Shown one piece after another: positions 56,790 through 64,000 of a stretch of 64,000 nt of DNA (position 1 is its first letter; every line of letters starts with the position of its first letter). Position numbers and translations under genes: made by a program. The DNA comes from Streptomyces sp. Ag109_O5-10. Its GTDB lineage: Bacteria > Actinomycetota > Actinomycetes > Streptomycetales > Streptomycetaceae. The DNA is taken from contig NZ_FNTQ01000001.1 of assembly GCF_900105755.1 (NCBI RefSeq), positions 8,556,001 to 8,620,000 on the forward strand, read 5' to 3'. The notes beneath the pieces were generated by a model. That model made no database searches. It was not told where the DNA came from and saw nothing but the letters and a program-made list of their open reading frames with translations.

Positions 56790-58384
56790 CGGGCGCTCAA
56801 CTCCCGCTCAGCGGGGGCGTGATGCAGGTCGAACGCCGGGGACTCGCTGCGGATCTGGGGGAGGGAGACGAAGTTGTGGCGCGGGGGTGGGCAGGACGTC
56901 GCCCACTCAAGGGAGCGGCCGTAGCCCCACGGATCGTCCGACTCCACCTTCTCCCCGTACTTGGCGGTCTTCCAGACGTTGTAGAAGAACGGCAGCAGTG
57001 ACGAGCCCAGCAGGAACGAGAAGATGGTCGAGACCGTGTTGAGGGTGGTGAACCCCTCGACCGCCAGGTAGTCGGGGATCCGGCGCTGCATGCCCTCGGC
57101 ACCCAGCCAGTGCTGGACCAGGAACGTGCCGTGGAAGCCGATGAACAGGGTCCAGAAGGTGATCTTGCCGAGGCGTTCGTCGAGCATCCTGCCGGTGAAC
57201 TTGGGCCACCAGAAGTGGAATCCGGCGAACATCGCGAAGACGACCGTGCCGAAGACGACGTAGTGGAAGTGGGCGACGACGAAGTACGAGTCGGAGACGT
57301 GGAAGTCGATCGGCGGGGACGCGAGCATCACGCCGGTCAGGCCGCCGAAGACGAACGTCACCAGGAAGCCCATGGTCCAGAGCATGGGCGTCTCGAAGGA
57401 CAGCGAGCCCTGCCACATCGTGCCGATCCAGTTGAAGAACTTCACTCCCGTCGGGACCGCGATCAGGAAGGTCATGAAGGAGAAGAAGGGGAGGAGGACA
57501 CCGCCCGTGACGTACATGTGGTGGGCCCAGACGGTGACCGAGAGGCCGGCGATCGAGATCGTCGCCGCGACCAGGCCCATGTACCCGAACATCGGCTTGC
57601 GGGAGAAGACCGGGATGACCTCGCTGATGATGCCGAAGAACGGCAGCGCGATGATGTAGACCTCCGGGTGGCCGAAGAACCAGAACAGGTGCTGCCAGAG
57701 CAGTGCCCCGCCGTTGGCCGCGTCGAAGACGTGGGCGCCGAACTTGCGGTCCGCCTCGAGGGCGAACAGGGCGGCGGCGAGGACGGGGAAGGCGAGCAGG
57801 ACCAGGACGGCGGTGAGGAGGACGTTCCAGACGAAGATCGGCATCCGGAACATGGTCATGCCGGGGGCACGCATGCAGATGATCGTGGTGATGAAGTTGA
57901 CCGCGCCGAGGATGGTCCCGAAGCCGGAGAGCGCCAGGCCCATGATCCACATGTCGGCGCCGATCCCCGGCGAGCGGACCGCGTCCGACAGCGGGGCGTA
58001 CGCGAACCAGCCGAAGTCCGCCGCCCCCTGCGGGGTGAGGAAGCCGCCCACCGCGACGGTGGAGCCGAGCAGGTACAGCCAGTAGGCCAGCATGTTCAGG
58101 CGGGGGAAGGCCACGTCCGGGGCGCCGATCTGGAGCGGCATGATCCAGTTCGCGAATCCGGCGAACAGCGGCGTCGCGAACATCAGCAGCATGATCGTGC
58201 CGTGCATCGTGAACGCCTGGTTGAACTGCTCGTTCGACATGATCTGCAGGCCGGGACGGGCCAGCTCGGCGCGCATCAGCAGGGCCGTCACCCCACCCAC
58301 GCAGAAGAACGAGAACGCCGTGACCAGGTACAGCGTCCCGATCGTCTTGTGATCCGTGGTCGTCAGCCACTTGAGGTTGCTCAT
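56786..58384 (-). CDS. ctaD: Cytochrome c oxidase subunit I (second, orphan copy)
   Basis: A 532-residue heme-copper oxidase subunit with twelve membrane segments. Ligands are present: the low-spin heme His in FTMHGTIMLLM, the Cu-B His and cross-linked Tyr in WFFGHPEVYII, the His pair in VWAHHMYVTGG and the heme His pair in VVAHFHYVVFG. Proton-channel residues of A-type enzymes are visible (K-channel region GTMWQGSLSFETPML). No ctaC, ctaE, ctaF or qcr genes are adjacent, so it is a paralogue outside the main aa3 locus and must use subunits encoded elsewhere. Transcribed divergently from an ECF sigma factor gene. Confidence 0.94.
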   Translation of the reverse strand: MSNLKWLTTTDHKTIGTLYLVTAFSFFCVGGVTALLMRAELARPGLQIMSNEQFNQAFTMHGTIMLLMFATPLFAGFANWIMPLQIGAPDVAFPRLNMLAYWLYLLGSTVAVGGFLTPQGAADFGWFAYAPLSDAVRSPGIGADMWIMGLALSGFGTILGAVNFITTIICMRAPGMTMFRMPIFVWNVLLTAVLVLLAFPVLAAALFALEADRKFGAHVFDAANGGALLWQHLFWFFGHPEVYIIALPFFGIISEVIPVFSRKPMFGYMGLVAATISIAGLSVTVWAHHMYVTGGVLLPFFSFMTFLIAVPTGVKFFNWIGTMWQGSLSFETPMLWTMGFLVTFVFGGLTGVMLASPPIDFHVSDSYFVVAHFHYVVFGTVVFAMFAGFHFWWPKFTGRMLDERLGKITFWTLFIGFHGTFLVQHWLGAEGMQRRIPDYLAVEGFTTLNTVSTIFSFLLGSSLLPFFYNVWKTAKYGEKVESDDPWGYGRSLEWATSCPPPRHNFVSLPQIRSESPAFDLHHAPAERELSAR

Positions 58385-58436
58385 GCCCCGCCTGTGTCCG
58401 GGCTGTCCCCACCGGTCACACTCGACGGATGCGACG

Positions 58437-58462
58437 AGCGTCACGGAGCCGGGTGTGACGCT
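58437..58462. promoter_or_regulatory. Inverted repeat in the ctaD/ECF sigma divergent promoter region
   Basis: AGCGTCAC and GTGACGCT form perfect 8-base arms around ten bases, and a third GGTCAC lies at about 58414. It is 28 bases before the sigma gene start and 53 before ctaD, placing it to regulate one or both. The CGTCAC/GTGACG words also resemble promoter elements read by some ECF sigma factors, so autoregulation is possible. Confidence 0.5.
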
Positions 58463-58489
58463 CGGGGAGGTGCCGGACAAGAACGGGAC

Positions 58490-59032
58490 ATGAGCAACGA
58501 CGAGATCTTCGCCGCTGCCTATCGCGAGCACTACTGGGCGGTCAGCCGCTATGTCGCGCGGCGACTGGACGGGCGGGCCGGCGAGGTGGAGGAAGTGGTG
58601 GCGGAGGTGTTCACGGTGGCCTGGCGGCGCCGCGCCGACCTGCCGGCGGCCCCGCTGCCCTGGCTGTACGGCGTGGCACGCAACTGCCTCGCCAACGCGG
58701 TACGCGGATACGGGCGCCGGCGCCGGCTGCTGGACCGGCTGGGCAACGACCAGACCGCCCACGCACGGCACATCGTGGCCGCCCCGGACAGCGAGCACCC
58801 CGGCGCCTGGGTGCACGACGCGCTGGCCCGGCTGTCCCCGGCCGACCAGGAGGTGCTGCGGCTGGCCGCCTGGGAGGAGCTGGGGGCCGACGAGATCGCG
58901 GTCGTCCTGGGCTGCGGCGGCCGGGCGGCGGCGATGCGGCTGCACCGAGCCCGGCACCGGCTCAGAGCCGAGATCGACCGACTGCGCCCGCCCGCCGCCG
59001 AGGCCCTTCCCGAGGAACACCGCCATGGCTGA
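58490..59032 (+). CDS. ECF-type RNA polymerase sigma factor
   Basis: A 180-residue sigma-70 family protein with region 2 (about 8-75, YREHYWAVSRYVARRL and PLPWLYGVARNCLANAVR) and region 4 (about 115-168, RLSPADQEVLRLAAWEELGADEIA then VLGCGGRAAAMRLHRARHRL). Length and domains fit an extracytoplasmic-function sigma. The next gene overlaps it by 8 bp and encodes a single-pass membrane protein, the expected anti-sigma arrangement. Confidence 0.92.
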   Translation: MSNDEIFAAAYREHYWAVSRYVARRLDGRAGEVEEVVAEVFTVAWRRRADLPAAPLPWLYGVARNCLANAVRGYGRRRRLLDRLGNDQTAHARHIVAAPDSEHPGAWVHDALARLSPADQEVLRLAAWEELGADEIAVVLGCGGRAAAMRLHRARHRLRAEIDRLRPPAAEALPEEHRHG

Positions 59033-59993
59033 CGAACTCGACCTGCTGCGCGCCGCCGACCCGGTGCCCGCCGACGGCCCCCACTTCGGCGACGGTCCCC
59101 TGGACCACACCGCCGAACGGCACCTCGACCGGCTCCTGTCCGGCACCCGCCCCGGCCGCCGGACCTCGGCCCGGACCCGCCTGCTGTGGGGGCTGACCGC
59201 GGCCGCCGTCGTCACCGCCACCACGCTGACCGTGCTGCTCGGCGGACCCGCGGGCGCCCCGGCCGTCGCCGCGCCCCGGCCGCTGGCCGTGCACGCCCAC
59301 TCCGCCGCCGTACCGCTCGCCCAGGTCGCGCGACTCGCCGCCGTGGCCGCCACGGACGGCTCCCCGGTGCTGCGCCGGGGCACCCACGTGCAGTCCTGGA
59401 GCCTGGCCATGAGCGACGACAGCCCGCCCGTCACCCTGCCCGAGGAGCGCGTGGTGCGCTGGCGGGCGGACGGCACGCACACCGAGGTGGTCGTGGCGAC
59501 CGACCCGGACCACGCCGGCCGGCCCGTCCTGACCGACACGGGCCGGGTCGAGGACGGCCATGTGCTCAGCCGGCGGACGTTCCCGCCGATGTGGGGCGAC
59601 GCCCCGCCCCTGTCCACACCCCCGCACGACCCCGCGAAGCTCCGCGCCTACCTCACCGACCTGATCCACGGCGACACCCTGACCACGTCCGAACTCCTCG
59701 ACGCCACCGCGGAGTTGCTGGACAACTGGACGCTCGGGGCGCGCGAGTCGGCGGCCCTGGCCGAACTGCTCGCGGACGCGAAGGGGCTGCGGCCCGCCGG
59801 CCAGGTCACCGACCGGCTGGACCGCACCGGGCAGGCCTACGTCCTGGACGAGGGCACCGGCGGACGGCGGATGCTGATCCTGGACCCGGCCACCGGTGCG
59901 GTACTCGGCCTGGAGACCACGTTCACCCGGGACGACCCCGAGTACGGGGTGCACGCCGGGGACGTCATGGAGTACCGCGCCTGGCTGCGCTGA
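59025..59993 (+). CDS. Probable membrane anti-sigma factor (CU044_5270-like)
   Basis: A 322-residue protein: cytoplasmic N-terminus (about 1-50, with LDLLRAADPVPADGP), one membrane segment (about 53-72, LLWGLTAAAVVTATTLTVLL) and a large external domain (about 80-322) with conserved HVQSWSLAMS and DRTGQAYVLDEG. This pattern is common in actinobacterial proteins encoded with ECF sigma factors. No zinc-binding HxxxCxxC motif is present, so the mode of sigma binding is unclear. The overlap with the sigma gene argues for coupled production. Confidence 0.8.
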   Translation: MADELDLLRAADPVPADGPHFGDGPLDHTAERHLDRLLSGTRPGRRTSARTRLLWGLTAAAVVTATTLTVLLGGPAGAPAVAAPRPLAVHAHSAAVPLAQVARLAAVAATDGSPVLRRGTHVQSWSLAMSDDSPPVTLPEERVVRWRADGTHTEVVVATDPDHAGRPVLTDTGRVEDGHVLSRRTFPPMWGDAPPLSTPPHDPAKLRAYLTDLIHGDTLTTSELLDATAELLDNWTLGARESAALAELLADAKGLRPAGQVTDRLDRTGQAYVLDEGTGGRRMLILDPATGAVLGLETTFTRDDPEYGVHAGDVMEYRAWLR

Positions 59994-59996
59994 CCC

Positions 59997-60845
59997 TCAC
60001 GCCCCGAGCTGCCGGGCGGCCGCCGCCACCGTCTGCTCCAGCAGCACGGCGATCGTCATCGGGCCGACCCCGCCCGGCACCGGCGTGATCAGCGAGGCCC
60101 GCTCGACGGCGGTGTCGAAGTCGACGTCGCCGACGTTGCCCGCGTTGTAGCCGGCGTCGAGCACGACGGCGCCCGGCTTGAGGTCCCGCCCCCCGATCAG
60201 CCGGGGCCGGCCGACGGCCGCGACCACGATGTCCGCCTCACGGACGACCTCCGACAGGTCCCGGGTGCGGGAGTGGCAGTAGGTGACGGTGGCGTCGCGC
60301 GCGAGCAGCAGCATCCCGGCCGGCTTGCCCAGGATCGCGCTGCGGCCCACGACCACCGCCCGCTTCCCGGCCGGGTCGACGTCGTACGCGTCGAGCAGGC
60401 GCAGCATGCCGCCGGGGGTGCAGGAGACGAAGCCCGGCAGGCCGAAGCTCATCGTCGCGAACGACGCGAAGGTCACGCCGTCCACGTCCTTCTCCGGCGC
60501 GATCGCCTCGAACGCGGCCCGCTCGTCGATGTGTTCGCCGACCGGGTGCTGGAGCAGGATGCCGTGCACGGCCGGGTCCGCCGACAACCCGCGCAGTACG
60601 GCGACGAGTTCCGCGGTGGTCGTGGTGGCGGGCAGCGCCACGTGCCGGGAGGCGATCCCCGCCTTGCGGCTGCGGTTCTGCTTCATCCGGACGTAGGTGA
60701 CGGAGGCGGGGTCCTCGCCGACCAGCACGGTCGCCAGACACGGCGTGACACCGGTCCGCGCGGTGAGGCCGGCGGCCTGCTCCGAGGTCTCCTCGACGAT
60801 CCGGCGGGCGACGGCGGTGCCGTCGATGAGGCGGGCCTGGGTCAT
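59997..60845 (-). CDS. folD: Bifunctional methylenetetrahydrofolate dehydrogenase/cyclohydrolase
   Basis: A 282-residue FolD that interconverts 5,10-methylene-, 5,10-methenyl- and 10-formyl-tetrahydrofolate with NADP. The catalytic Lys in YVRMKQNRSRKAG, the PEKDVDG motif, the VVGRSAILGKPAG nucleotide loop and the C-terminal TPVPGGVGPMTIAVLLEQT are all intact. ATG 60845 is chosen over GTG 60851 because AGGAG stands 7 bases upstream. A ZTP riboswitch occupies its 5' leader, so it is made when purine synthesis is short of 10-formyl-THF. It is likely a second folD copy of the genome. Confidence 0.94.
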   Translation of the reverse strand: MTQARLIDGTAVARRIVEETSEQAAGLTARTGVTPCLATVLVGEDPASVTYVRMKQNRSRKAGIASRHVALPATTTTAELVAVLRGLSADPAVHGILLQHPVGEHIDERAAFEAIAPEKDVDGVTFASFATMSFGLPGFVSCTPGGMLRLLDAYDVDPAGKRAVVVGRSAILGKPAGMLLLARDATVTYCHSRTRDLSEVVREADIVVAAVGRPRLIGGRDLKPGAVVLDAGYNAGNVGDVDFDTAVERASLITPVPGGVGPMTIAVLLEQTVAAAARQLGA

Positions 60846-60875
60846 GCGCACACTCCTGAGCTGGTTCGACCTTGA

Positions 60876-60958
60876 TCGCCCAGGCGCACGGCAACGACAC
60901 TGCGGACCGCTCCCCGGTGGTGCTCCACCTCAGCGCCAGTCACGGCCCGCCCTCAGGG
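60876..60958 (-). ncRNA. ZTP (pfl) riboswitch upstream of folD
   Basis: On the - strand the conserved blocks appear in order: CCGTGACTGGCG (about 60945-60934), AGGTGGAGCACCACCGGGGA (about 60930-60911) with GCGG after it, and, beyond a variable linker, GCCGTGCGCCTGGGCG (60892-60877). These are the hallmarks of the ZTP riboswitch, which senses the purine intermediate AICAR triphosphate (ZTP/ZMP) and switches on one-carbon genes. Only about 30 bases separate the last block from the folD ATG, so control is likely through access to the AGGAG ribosome site. Confidence 0.9.
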
Positions 60959-61125
60959 TAACCGAGACGCCCGGCGCCTCCGGCGGCAGTGCGCGGTCCG
61001 CAGGAACGCCCGCAGCAGCGCGGTGCACGCGCGAGGCCGCGGGCGGCGGGCGTGCCCCAGCGCGGCCCGCGCCGAGAAGGTCCAGGTCAGCCGGGAGCTG
61101 ACCTGGACCCTCCCGGTCCTGGCGA

Positions 61126-61491
61126 CTACTCGTCCCATGCCTGGATCATGATCTGTTCGGCGATCTTGCCGTCACGCAGCGTGATCATCGACTCCGCGAG
61201 CACCCGGACCCCGTCCCCGTACTCGCAGGACTCGCTGAAGGCGGCCTTGTCGCCCTGGACGATGCACTGGTCCAGCGTGTGCGTCATGTCGCGGCTGTAG
61301 ACGTCGTCCAGCAGCGCGGCGATGTCCCGGCGGCCGTGCAGGACCTTGGGGTGGCTGGGCTGGGTGTTGCGGTCGATGATGCGGATCTCCGCGTCGTCCG
61401 CGTAGAGCGCCAGAAGACTGTTCCCGGTGTTCCCCTCTATCGCCCGGCGCAGCGTGTCGGTGTCGAACGTGGAACCCGTCGCGGTGCCCAT
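61126..61491 (-). CDS. NTF2-like / SnoaL-type nuclear transport factor 2 family protein
   Basis: A 121-residue protein with the NTF2-like pattern: LRRAIEGNTGNSLLALYADDAEIRIID, a conserved HPKVLHGRRDI and a final MIQAWDE strand. Proteins of this size can be ketosteroid isomerase-like enzymes or ligand carriers, and function is open. AGGAGG six bases before the ATG indicates strong translation. The 173 bases upstream to the secreted-protein gene contain no other gene. Confidence 0.82.
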   Translation of the reverse strand: MGTATGSTFDTDTLRRAIEGNTGNSLLALYADDAEIRIIDRNTQPSHPKVLHGRRDIAALLDDVYSRDMTHTLDQCIVQGDKAAFSESCEYGDGVRVLAESMITLRDGKIAEQIMIQAWDE

Positions 61492-61664
61492 GGTGACCTC
61501 CTACGGGAGCCCGCGACCCGATGCGGAGCGGGCCGCGCCAGCCCCTCACATCGAGCGTCCCCCGCGCCGCCTGGCTCGGCAAGCGCAGGCCGCGCGCTCC
61601 GCCTTGCGGGTGAGGGGGACCGGCCGCCCGTGTCCGGCCCGGCGCCGGGGCCGTTGCTGAGGAC

Positions 61665-61961
61665 ATGATCTCAACACGACGTATCGTCGCCGCCGTCGGC
61701 CTTGCCGTCGGGGTCACCGGCCTCGCCGCGCCGCTCGCGAACGCGGCCGACGGGGGCGCGCAGCACCCGGGGAAGCTCACCGCGCTCGGCGTGCTCGACT
61801 CGGTGACCCGCGGCGACATCCCCGCGGAGTACCGGGACAAGATGCCGAAGGTCTCGGAGCAGGTGCAGGGGCTCAACGGACTCCACAAGCTCGGCGAACT
61901 CCACCAGGTCACCGACCTGGCCGCGCCCGTCATGGGGCTGCTGCCGGCCGTCGAAGCCTGA
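61665..61961 (+). CDS. Small secreted protein of unknown function
   Basis: A 98-residue protein with a clear signal peptide (about 1-27, AAVGLAVGVTGLAAPLANAAD). The mature 71 residues are helical and amphipathic (IPAEYRDKMPKVSEQVQGLN, LHKLGELHQVTDLAAP) without Cys. It resembles small secreted Streptomyces proteins without known role; it is not a chaplin or rodlin by sequence. GAGG lies very close to the ATG. A hairpin terminator follows 21 bases after the stop. Confidence 0.75.
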   Translation: MISTRRIVAAVGLAVGVTGLAAPLANAADGGAQHPGKLTALGVLDSVTRGDIPAEYRDKMPKVSEQVQGLNGLHKLGELHQVTDLAAPVMGLLPAVEA

Positions 61962-61982
61962 CCGCTGACCGCGCCGCACACC

Positions 61983-62010
61983 GAGGGCCGTTCCGGCAGG
62001 GGCGGCCCTC
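61983..62010 (+). terminator. Hairpin terminator after the small secreted protein
   Basis: GAGGGCCG and CGGCCCTC form an 8-bp perfect stem with a 12-base loop, followed by TTCGTTG. Confidence 0.75.
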
Positions 62011-62020
62011 TTCGTTGCCC

Positions 62021-62069
62021 GTGCTCGGTGCTCGGTGCTCGGTGCTCGGTGCTCGGTGCTCGGTGCTCC
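62021..62069. repeat. Heptanucleotide microsatellite (GTGCTCG), seven units
   Basis: Six perfect units of GTGCTCG occupy 62021-62062, followed by a variant GTGCTCC and then degenerate copies (GTGTTCA, CTGCTCC) that run into the 3' end of the ABC exporter gene at 62074. A seven-base unit that is not a multiple of three is prone to slippage but here lies outside the coding part. Confidence 0.92.
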
Positions 62070-62073
62070 GTGT

Positions 62074-63840
62074 TCACTGCTCCGAGGCCAGGAACTGCGT
62101 CGCCGCCAGCTCCGCGTACAGCGGGTCCGCCGCCACCAGCTCGCGGTGCGTGCCCACCGCGCGGACCCGGCCCGCGTCCATGACGACGATCCGGTCCGCC
62201 ATGGTCACCGTCGACAGCCGGTGCGCGACCACCAGGACCGTGGTCGACCGTGCCACGTCGGCGACGGTGTCCCGGAGTGCCGCCTCGTTCACCGCGTCCA
62301 GCTGGGAGGTGGCCTCGTCCAGCAGCAGCAGCCGGGGCCGGCGCAGCAACGCCCGGCCGATCGCCACCCGTTGGCGCTCCCCGCCCGACAGCTTGGTGCC
62401 GCGATGGCCGACCAGGGTCTCGAGCCCCTGCGGCAGCCGTGCCACCAGACCGTCGAGCCGGGTCGTCTTCAGCACCCGCGCGACCGCGTCCTCGTCCGCC
62501 TCCGGGTTCCCGAGCAGCAGGTTGTCCTTCAGCGTGCCCGACAGCACGGGCGCGTCCTGCTCGACGTACCCGATGGCCGAACGCAGCAGTGGCAGTTCCC
62601 AGTCGGCGACCGGACGGCCGTCGACGGCGACGGTGCCGGACTCCGGGTCGTAGAACCGCTCGACCAGTGAGAAGACGGTGGTCTTGCCCGCGCCGGACGG
62701 CCCCACGAACGCCGTCATGCCCCGCGCGGGGACGTCGAAGGTGACGCCGTGGTGGACGTACGGCAGGTCGTCGGCGTAGCGGAAGCGTACGTCGGTGAAG
62801 GCGACCGAGGCCGGTTCGGCGCCGGCGGACGGCAACTCGGCGGGACGGGAAGGGGGTTCGGCGGGCAGCCGCAGCGCCTCCTGGATCCGGGCGAGCGCAC
62901 CGGCGCCGGTCTGGTACTGGGTGATCGCCCCGACGATCTGCTGGATCGGCTGCAGCAGATAGAAGACGTAGAGCAGGAAAGCCACCAGCGTGCCCACGCC
63001 GATCGCACCGGTCGCCACCCGGGCACCTCCCACCGCGAGCACCGTGATGAACGCCAGCTGCATCGCGAGTCCCGCCGTGTTGCCCGCCGCGGCCGACCAC
63101 TTGGCGGCCCGCACGCTCTGCCGCCAGGACTCCTCGGCGGCCTCGTGCAGGACGAGTTCCTCCCGCTGCTCGGCGCCGGACGCCTTCACCGTGCGCAGCG
63201 CGCCCAGCACCCGCTCCAGCGAGGCCCCCATCACCCCTACCGCGTCCTGCGCCCGGCGGCTCGCCCGGTTGATGCGTGGCACGATCGTCCCCACCACCGT
63301 GCCCGCCGCGGCGATCACCGCGAGGGTGACGGCGAGGAGCACCGGATCGACCAGCCCCATCATCACCACGGTGGCGACCAGGGTGAGTCCCTCGGTGCCG
63401 AGTGCGACCAGCGAGTCCGTGGTGACCTCGCGCAGCAGGGTGGTGTCCGAGGTGATCCGCGCCATCAGGTCACCGGGTTCGGTACGGTCCACCGCGGTGA
63501 TCCGCAGTCTGAGCAGGTACGACGACAGGGCGCGCCGTGCCCCCAGCACCACCGACTCCCCGGTGCGCCGCAGAACGTACGAACCCAGCGCACCCACCCC
63601 GGCGTTGGCGACCACCAGGCCCGCCATCGCGACCAACTTGCCCGTGATGGAACGGTCCTGGGACAGGTCGTCGATCAACCCCCGGGCCACCAGCGGCAGC
63701 AGCAGCCCGGTCGCGCCCGTCACCAGCGAGAGCAGCGCACCGGTCAGCAGGGCCCAGCGGTGCGGCCGTACGCAGGAGAGCAGCAGCCGGAACACGGGCT
63801 CCTTGGCCTGGCTCGTCGGAACTGCGTCAGCGGCTGTCAC
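62074..63840 (-). CDS. MsbA/LmrA-type ABC exporter (fused permease-ATPase)
   Basis: A 588-residue half-exporter. Six membrane segments (about 30-310) include the conserved DLMARITSDTTLLREV coupling region; the ATPase domain (about 345-580) has Walker A GPSGAGKTT, Q-loop YVEQDAPVLSGTL, signature LSGGERQRVAIGRA, Walker B LLLLDEATS and H-loop VAHRLST, all intact, so a functional homodimer is likely. Substrates of the group are lipids or drugs. Translation starts at GTG 63840. It is transcribed alone; the last 160 bases of the window upstream of it show no gene. Confidence 0.92.
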   Translation of the reverse strand: MTAADAVPTSQAKEPVFRLLLSCVRPHRWALLTGALLSLVTGATGLLLPLVARGLIDDLSQDRSITGKLVAMAGLVVANAGVGALGSYVLRRTGESVVLGARRALSSYLLRLRITAVDRTEPGDLMARITSDTTLLREVTTDSLVALGTEGLTLVATVVMMGLVDPVLLAVTLAVIAAAGTVVGTIVPRINRASRRAQDAVGVMGASLERVLGALRTVKASGAEQREELVLHEAAEESWRQSVRAAKWSAAAGNTAGLAMQLAFITVLAVGGARVATGAIGVGTLVAFLLYVFYLLQPIQQIVGAITQYQTGAGALARIQEALRLPAEPPSRPAELPSAGAEPASVAFTDVRFRYADDLPYVHHGVTFDVPARGMTAFVGPSGAGKTTVFSLVERFYDPESGTVAVDGRPVADWELPLLRSAIGYVEQDAPVLSGTLKDNLLLGNPEADEDAVARVLKTTRLDGLVARLPQGLETLVGHRGTKLSGGERQRVAIGRALLRRPRLLLLDEATSQLDAVNEAALRDTVADVARSTTVLVVAHRLSTVTMADRIVVMDAGRVRAVGTHRELVAADPLYAELAATQFLASEQ

Positions 63841-64000
63841 GGTGCTCCTCGTCCGGGCGGCGGGCGGCGCCCTCCGACGCCCCAGGCTACGACGGCCGCT
63901 CCCGGTACCGGGGCCGCCCGGTCAGCCCGGGCGGAACCGAGCCTCGCCGGGGTCGCGCCGAGGCCGCCGCCGGGATGTCGTGCCCGGCGCGCTCGGCCCG

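Overview
The window is high-GC actinobacterial DNA and almost certainly a Streptomyces chromosome. Pointers are GTG/TTG starts, a subtilisin inhibitor (SSI), a streptogrisin-type protease, a SapB/AmfS-type (ram/amf) class III lanthipeptide cluster, several GAF/PAS-PP2C regulators and a TTA codon in the ram regulator. No rRNA, tRNA or CRISPR array was seen. The gene mix (accessory metabolism, peptides, regulators, one MITE, several dispersed repeats) looks like a chromosome arm or arm/core boundary rather than a housekeeping core.

Layout. 1-2.5 kb: end of an NCS1 permease, a cyclase-family hydrolase and an NTF2-like protein, closed by a 126-bp tandem repeat array. 2.9-10.2 kb: a PAS-GAF-PP2C-ATPase regulator, an O6-alkylguanine methyltransferase, an antitoxin beside a truncated Doc-like toxin, a sigma-like/zinc-finger/TM/ricin protein, a conserved hypothetical and SSI. 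10.5-13.1 kb: a 14-TM drug exporter whose promoter is bracketed by palindromes, divergent from an ArsR-SRPBCC pair with a leaderless promoter. 13.1-19.3 kb: an NHLP/NHLM peptide export operon (double-glycine precursor, HlyD-like protein, C39 peptidase-ABC, second ABC). 19.8-24.2 kb: thioesterase, secreted serine protease, second PP2C regulator. 24.5-31.3 kb: ramC-ramS-ramA-ramB with convergent ramR; a third PP2C regulator starts divergently from ramC.

34-37.4 kb: rmlA-rmlB-rmlD for dTDP-deoxysugars; rmlB carries a one-base deletion in a C run near its 3' end. 37.4-42 kb: isochorismatase-MFS-MarR operon with a 14-bp iterated operator, a metallophosphoesterase, a secreted alpha/beta hydrolase and a 169-bp MITE. 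42.3-50 kb: a seven-gene molybdenum hydroxylase (form II CO dehydrogenase-like) operon. 50.2-56.4 kb: an OtrA/Tet(M)-like ribosomal protection GTPase preceded by a possible leader peptide, a secreted GH5 enzyme, a YVTN beta-propeller protein and a TetR regulator; a CTTACT-N4-AGT(A/C)AG palindrome lies upstream of both the TetR and GH5 genes. 56.4-64 kb: an orphan cytochrome oxidase subunit I with a small membrane partner, an ECF sigma factor with its probable membrane anti-sigma, folD under a ZTP riboswitch, an NTF2-like protein, a small secreted protein, a heptanucleotide microsatellite and an MsbA-like ABC exporter.

The candidates most worth following are the NHLP operon, whose predicted core peptide is an internally duplicated Val/Gly/Thr-rich sequence with no Cys, Lys, Arg or aromatic residue; the ram locus with two textbook labionin motifs, an attenuator hairpin and a bldA-type TTA codon; and the predicted TetR-GH5-propeller regulon.
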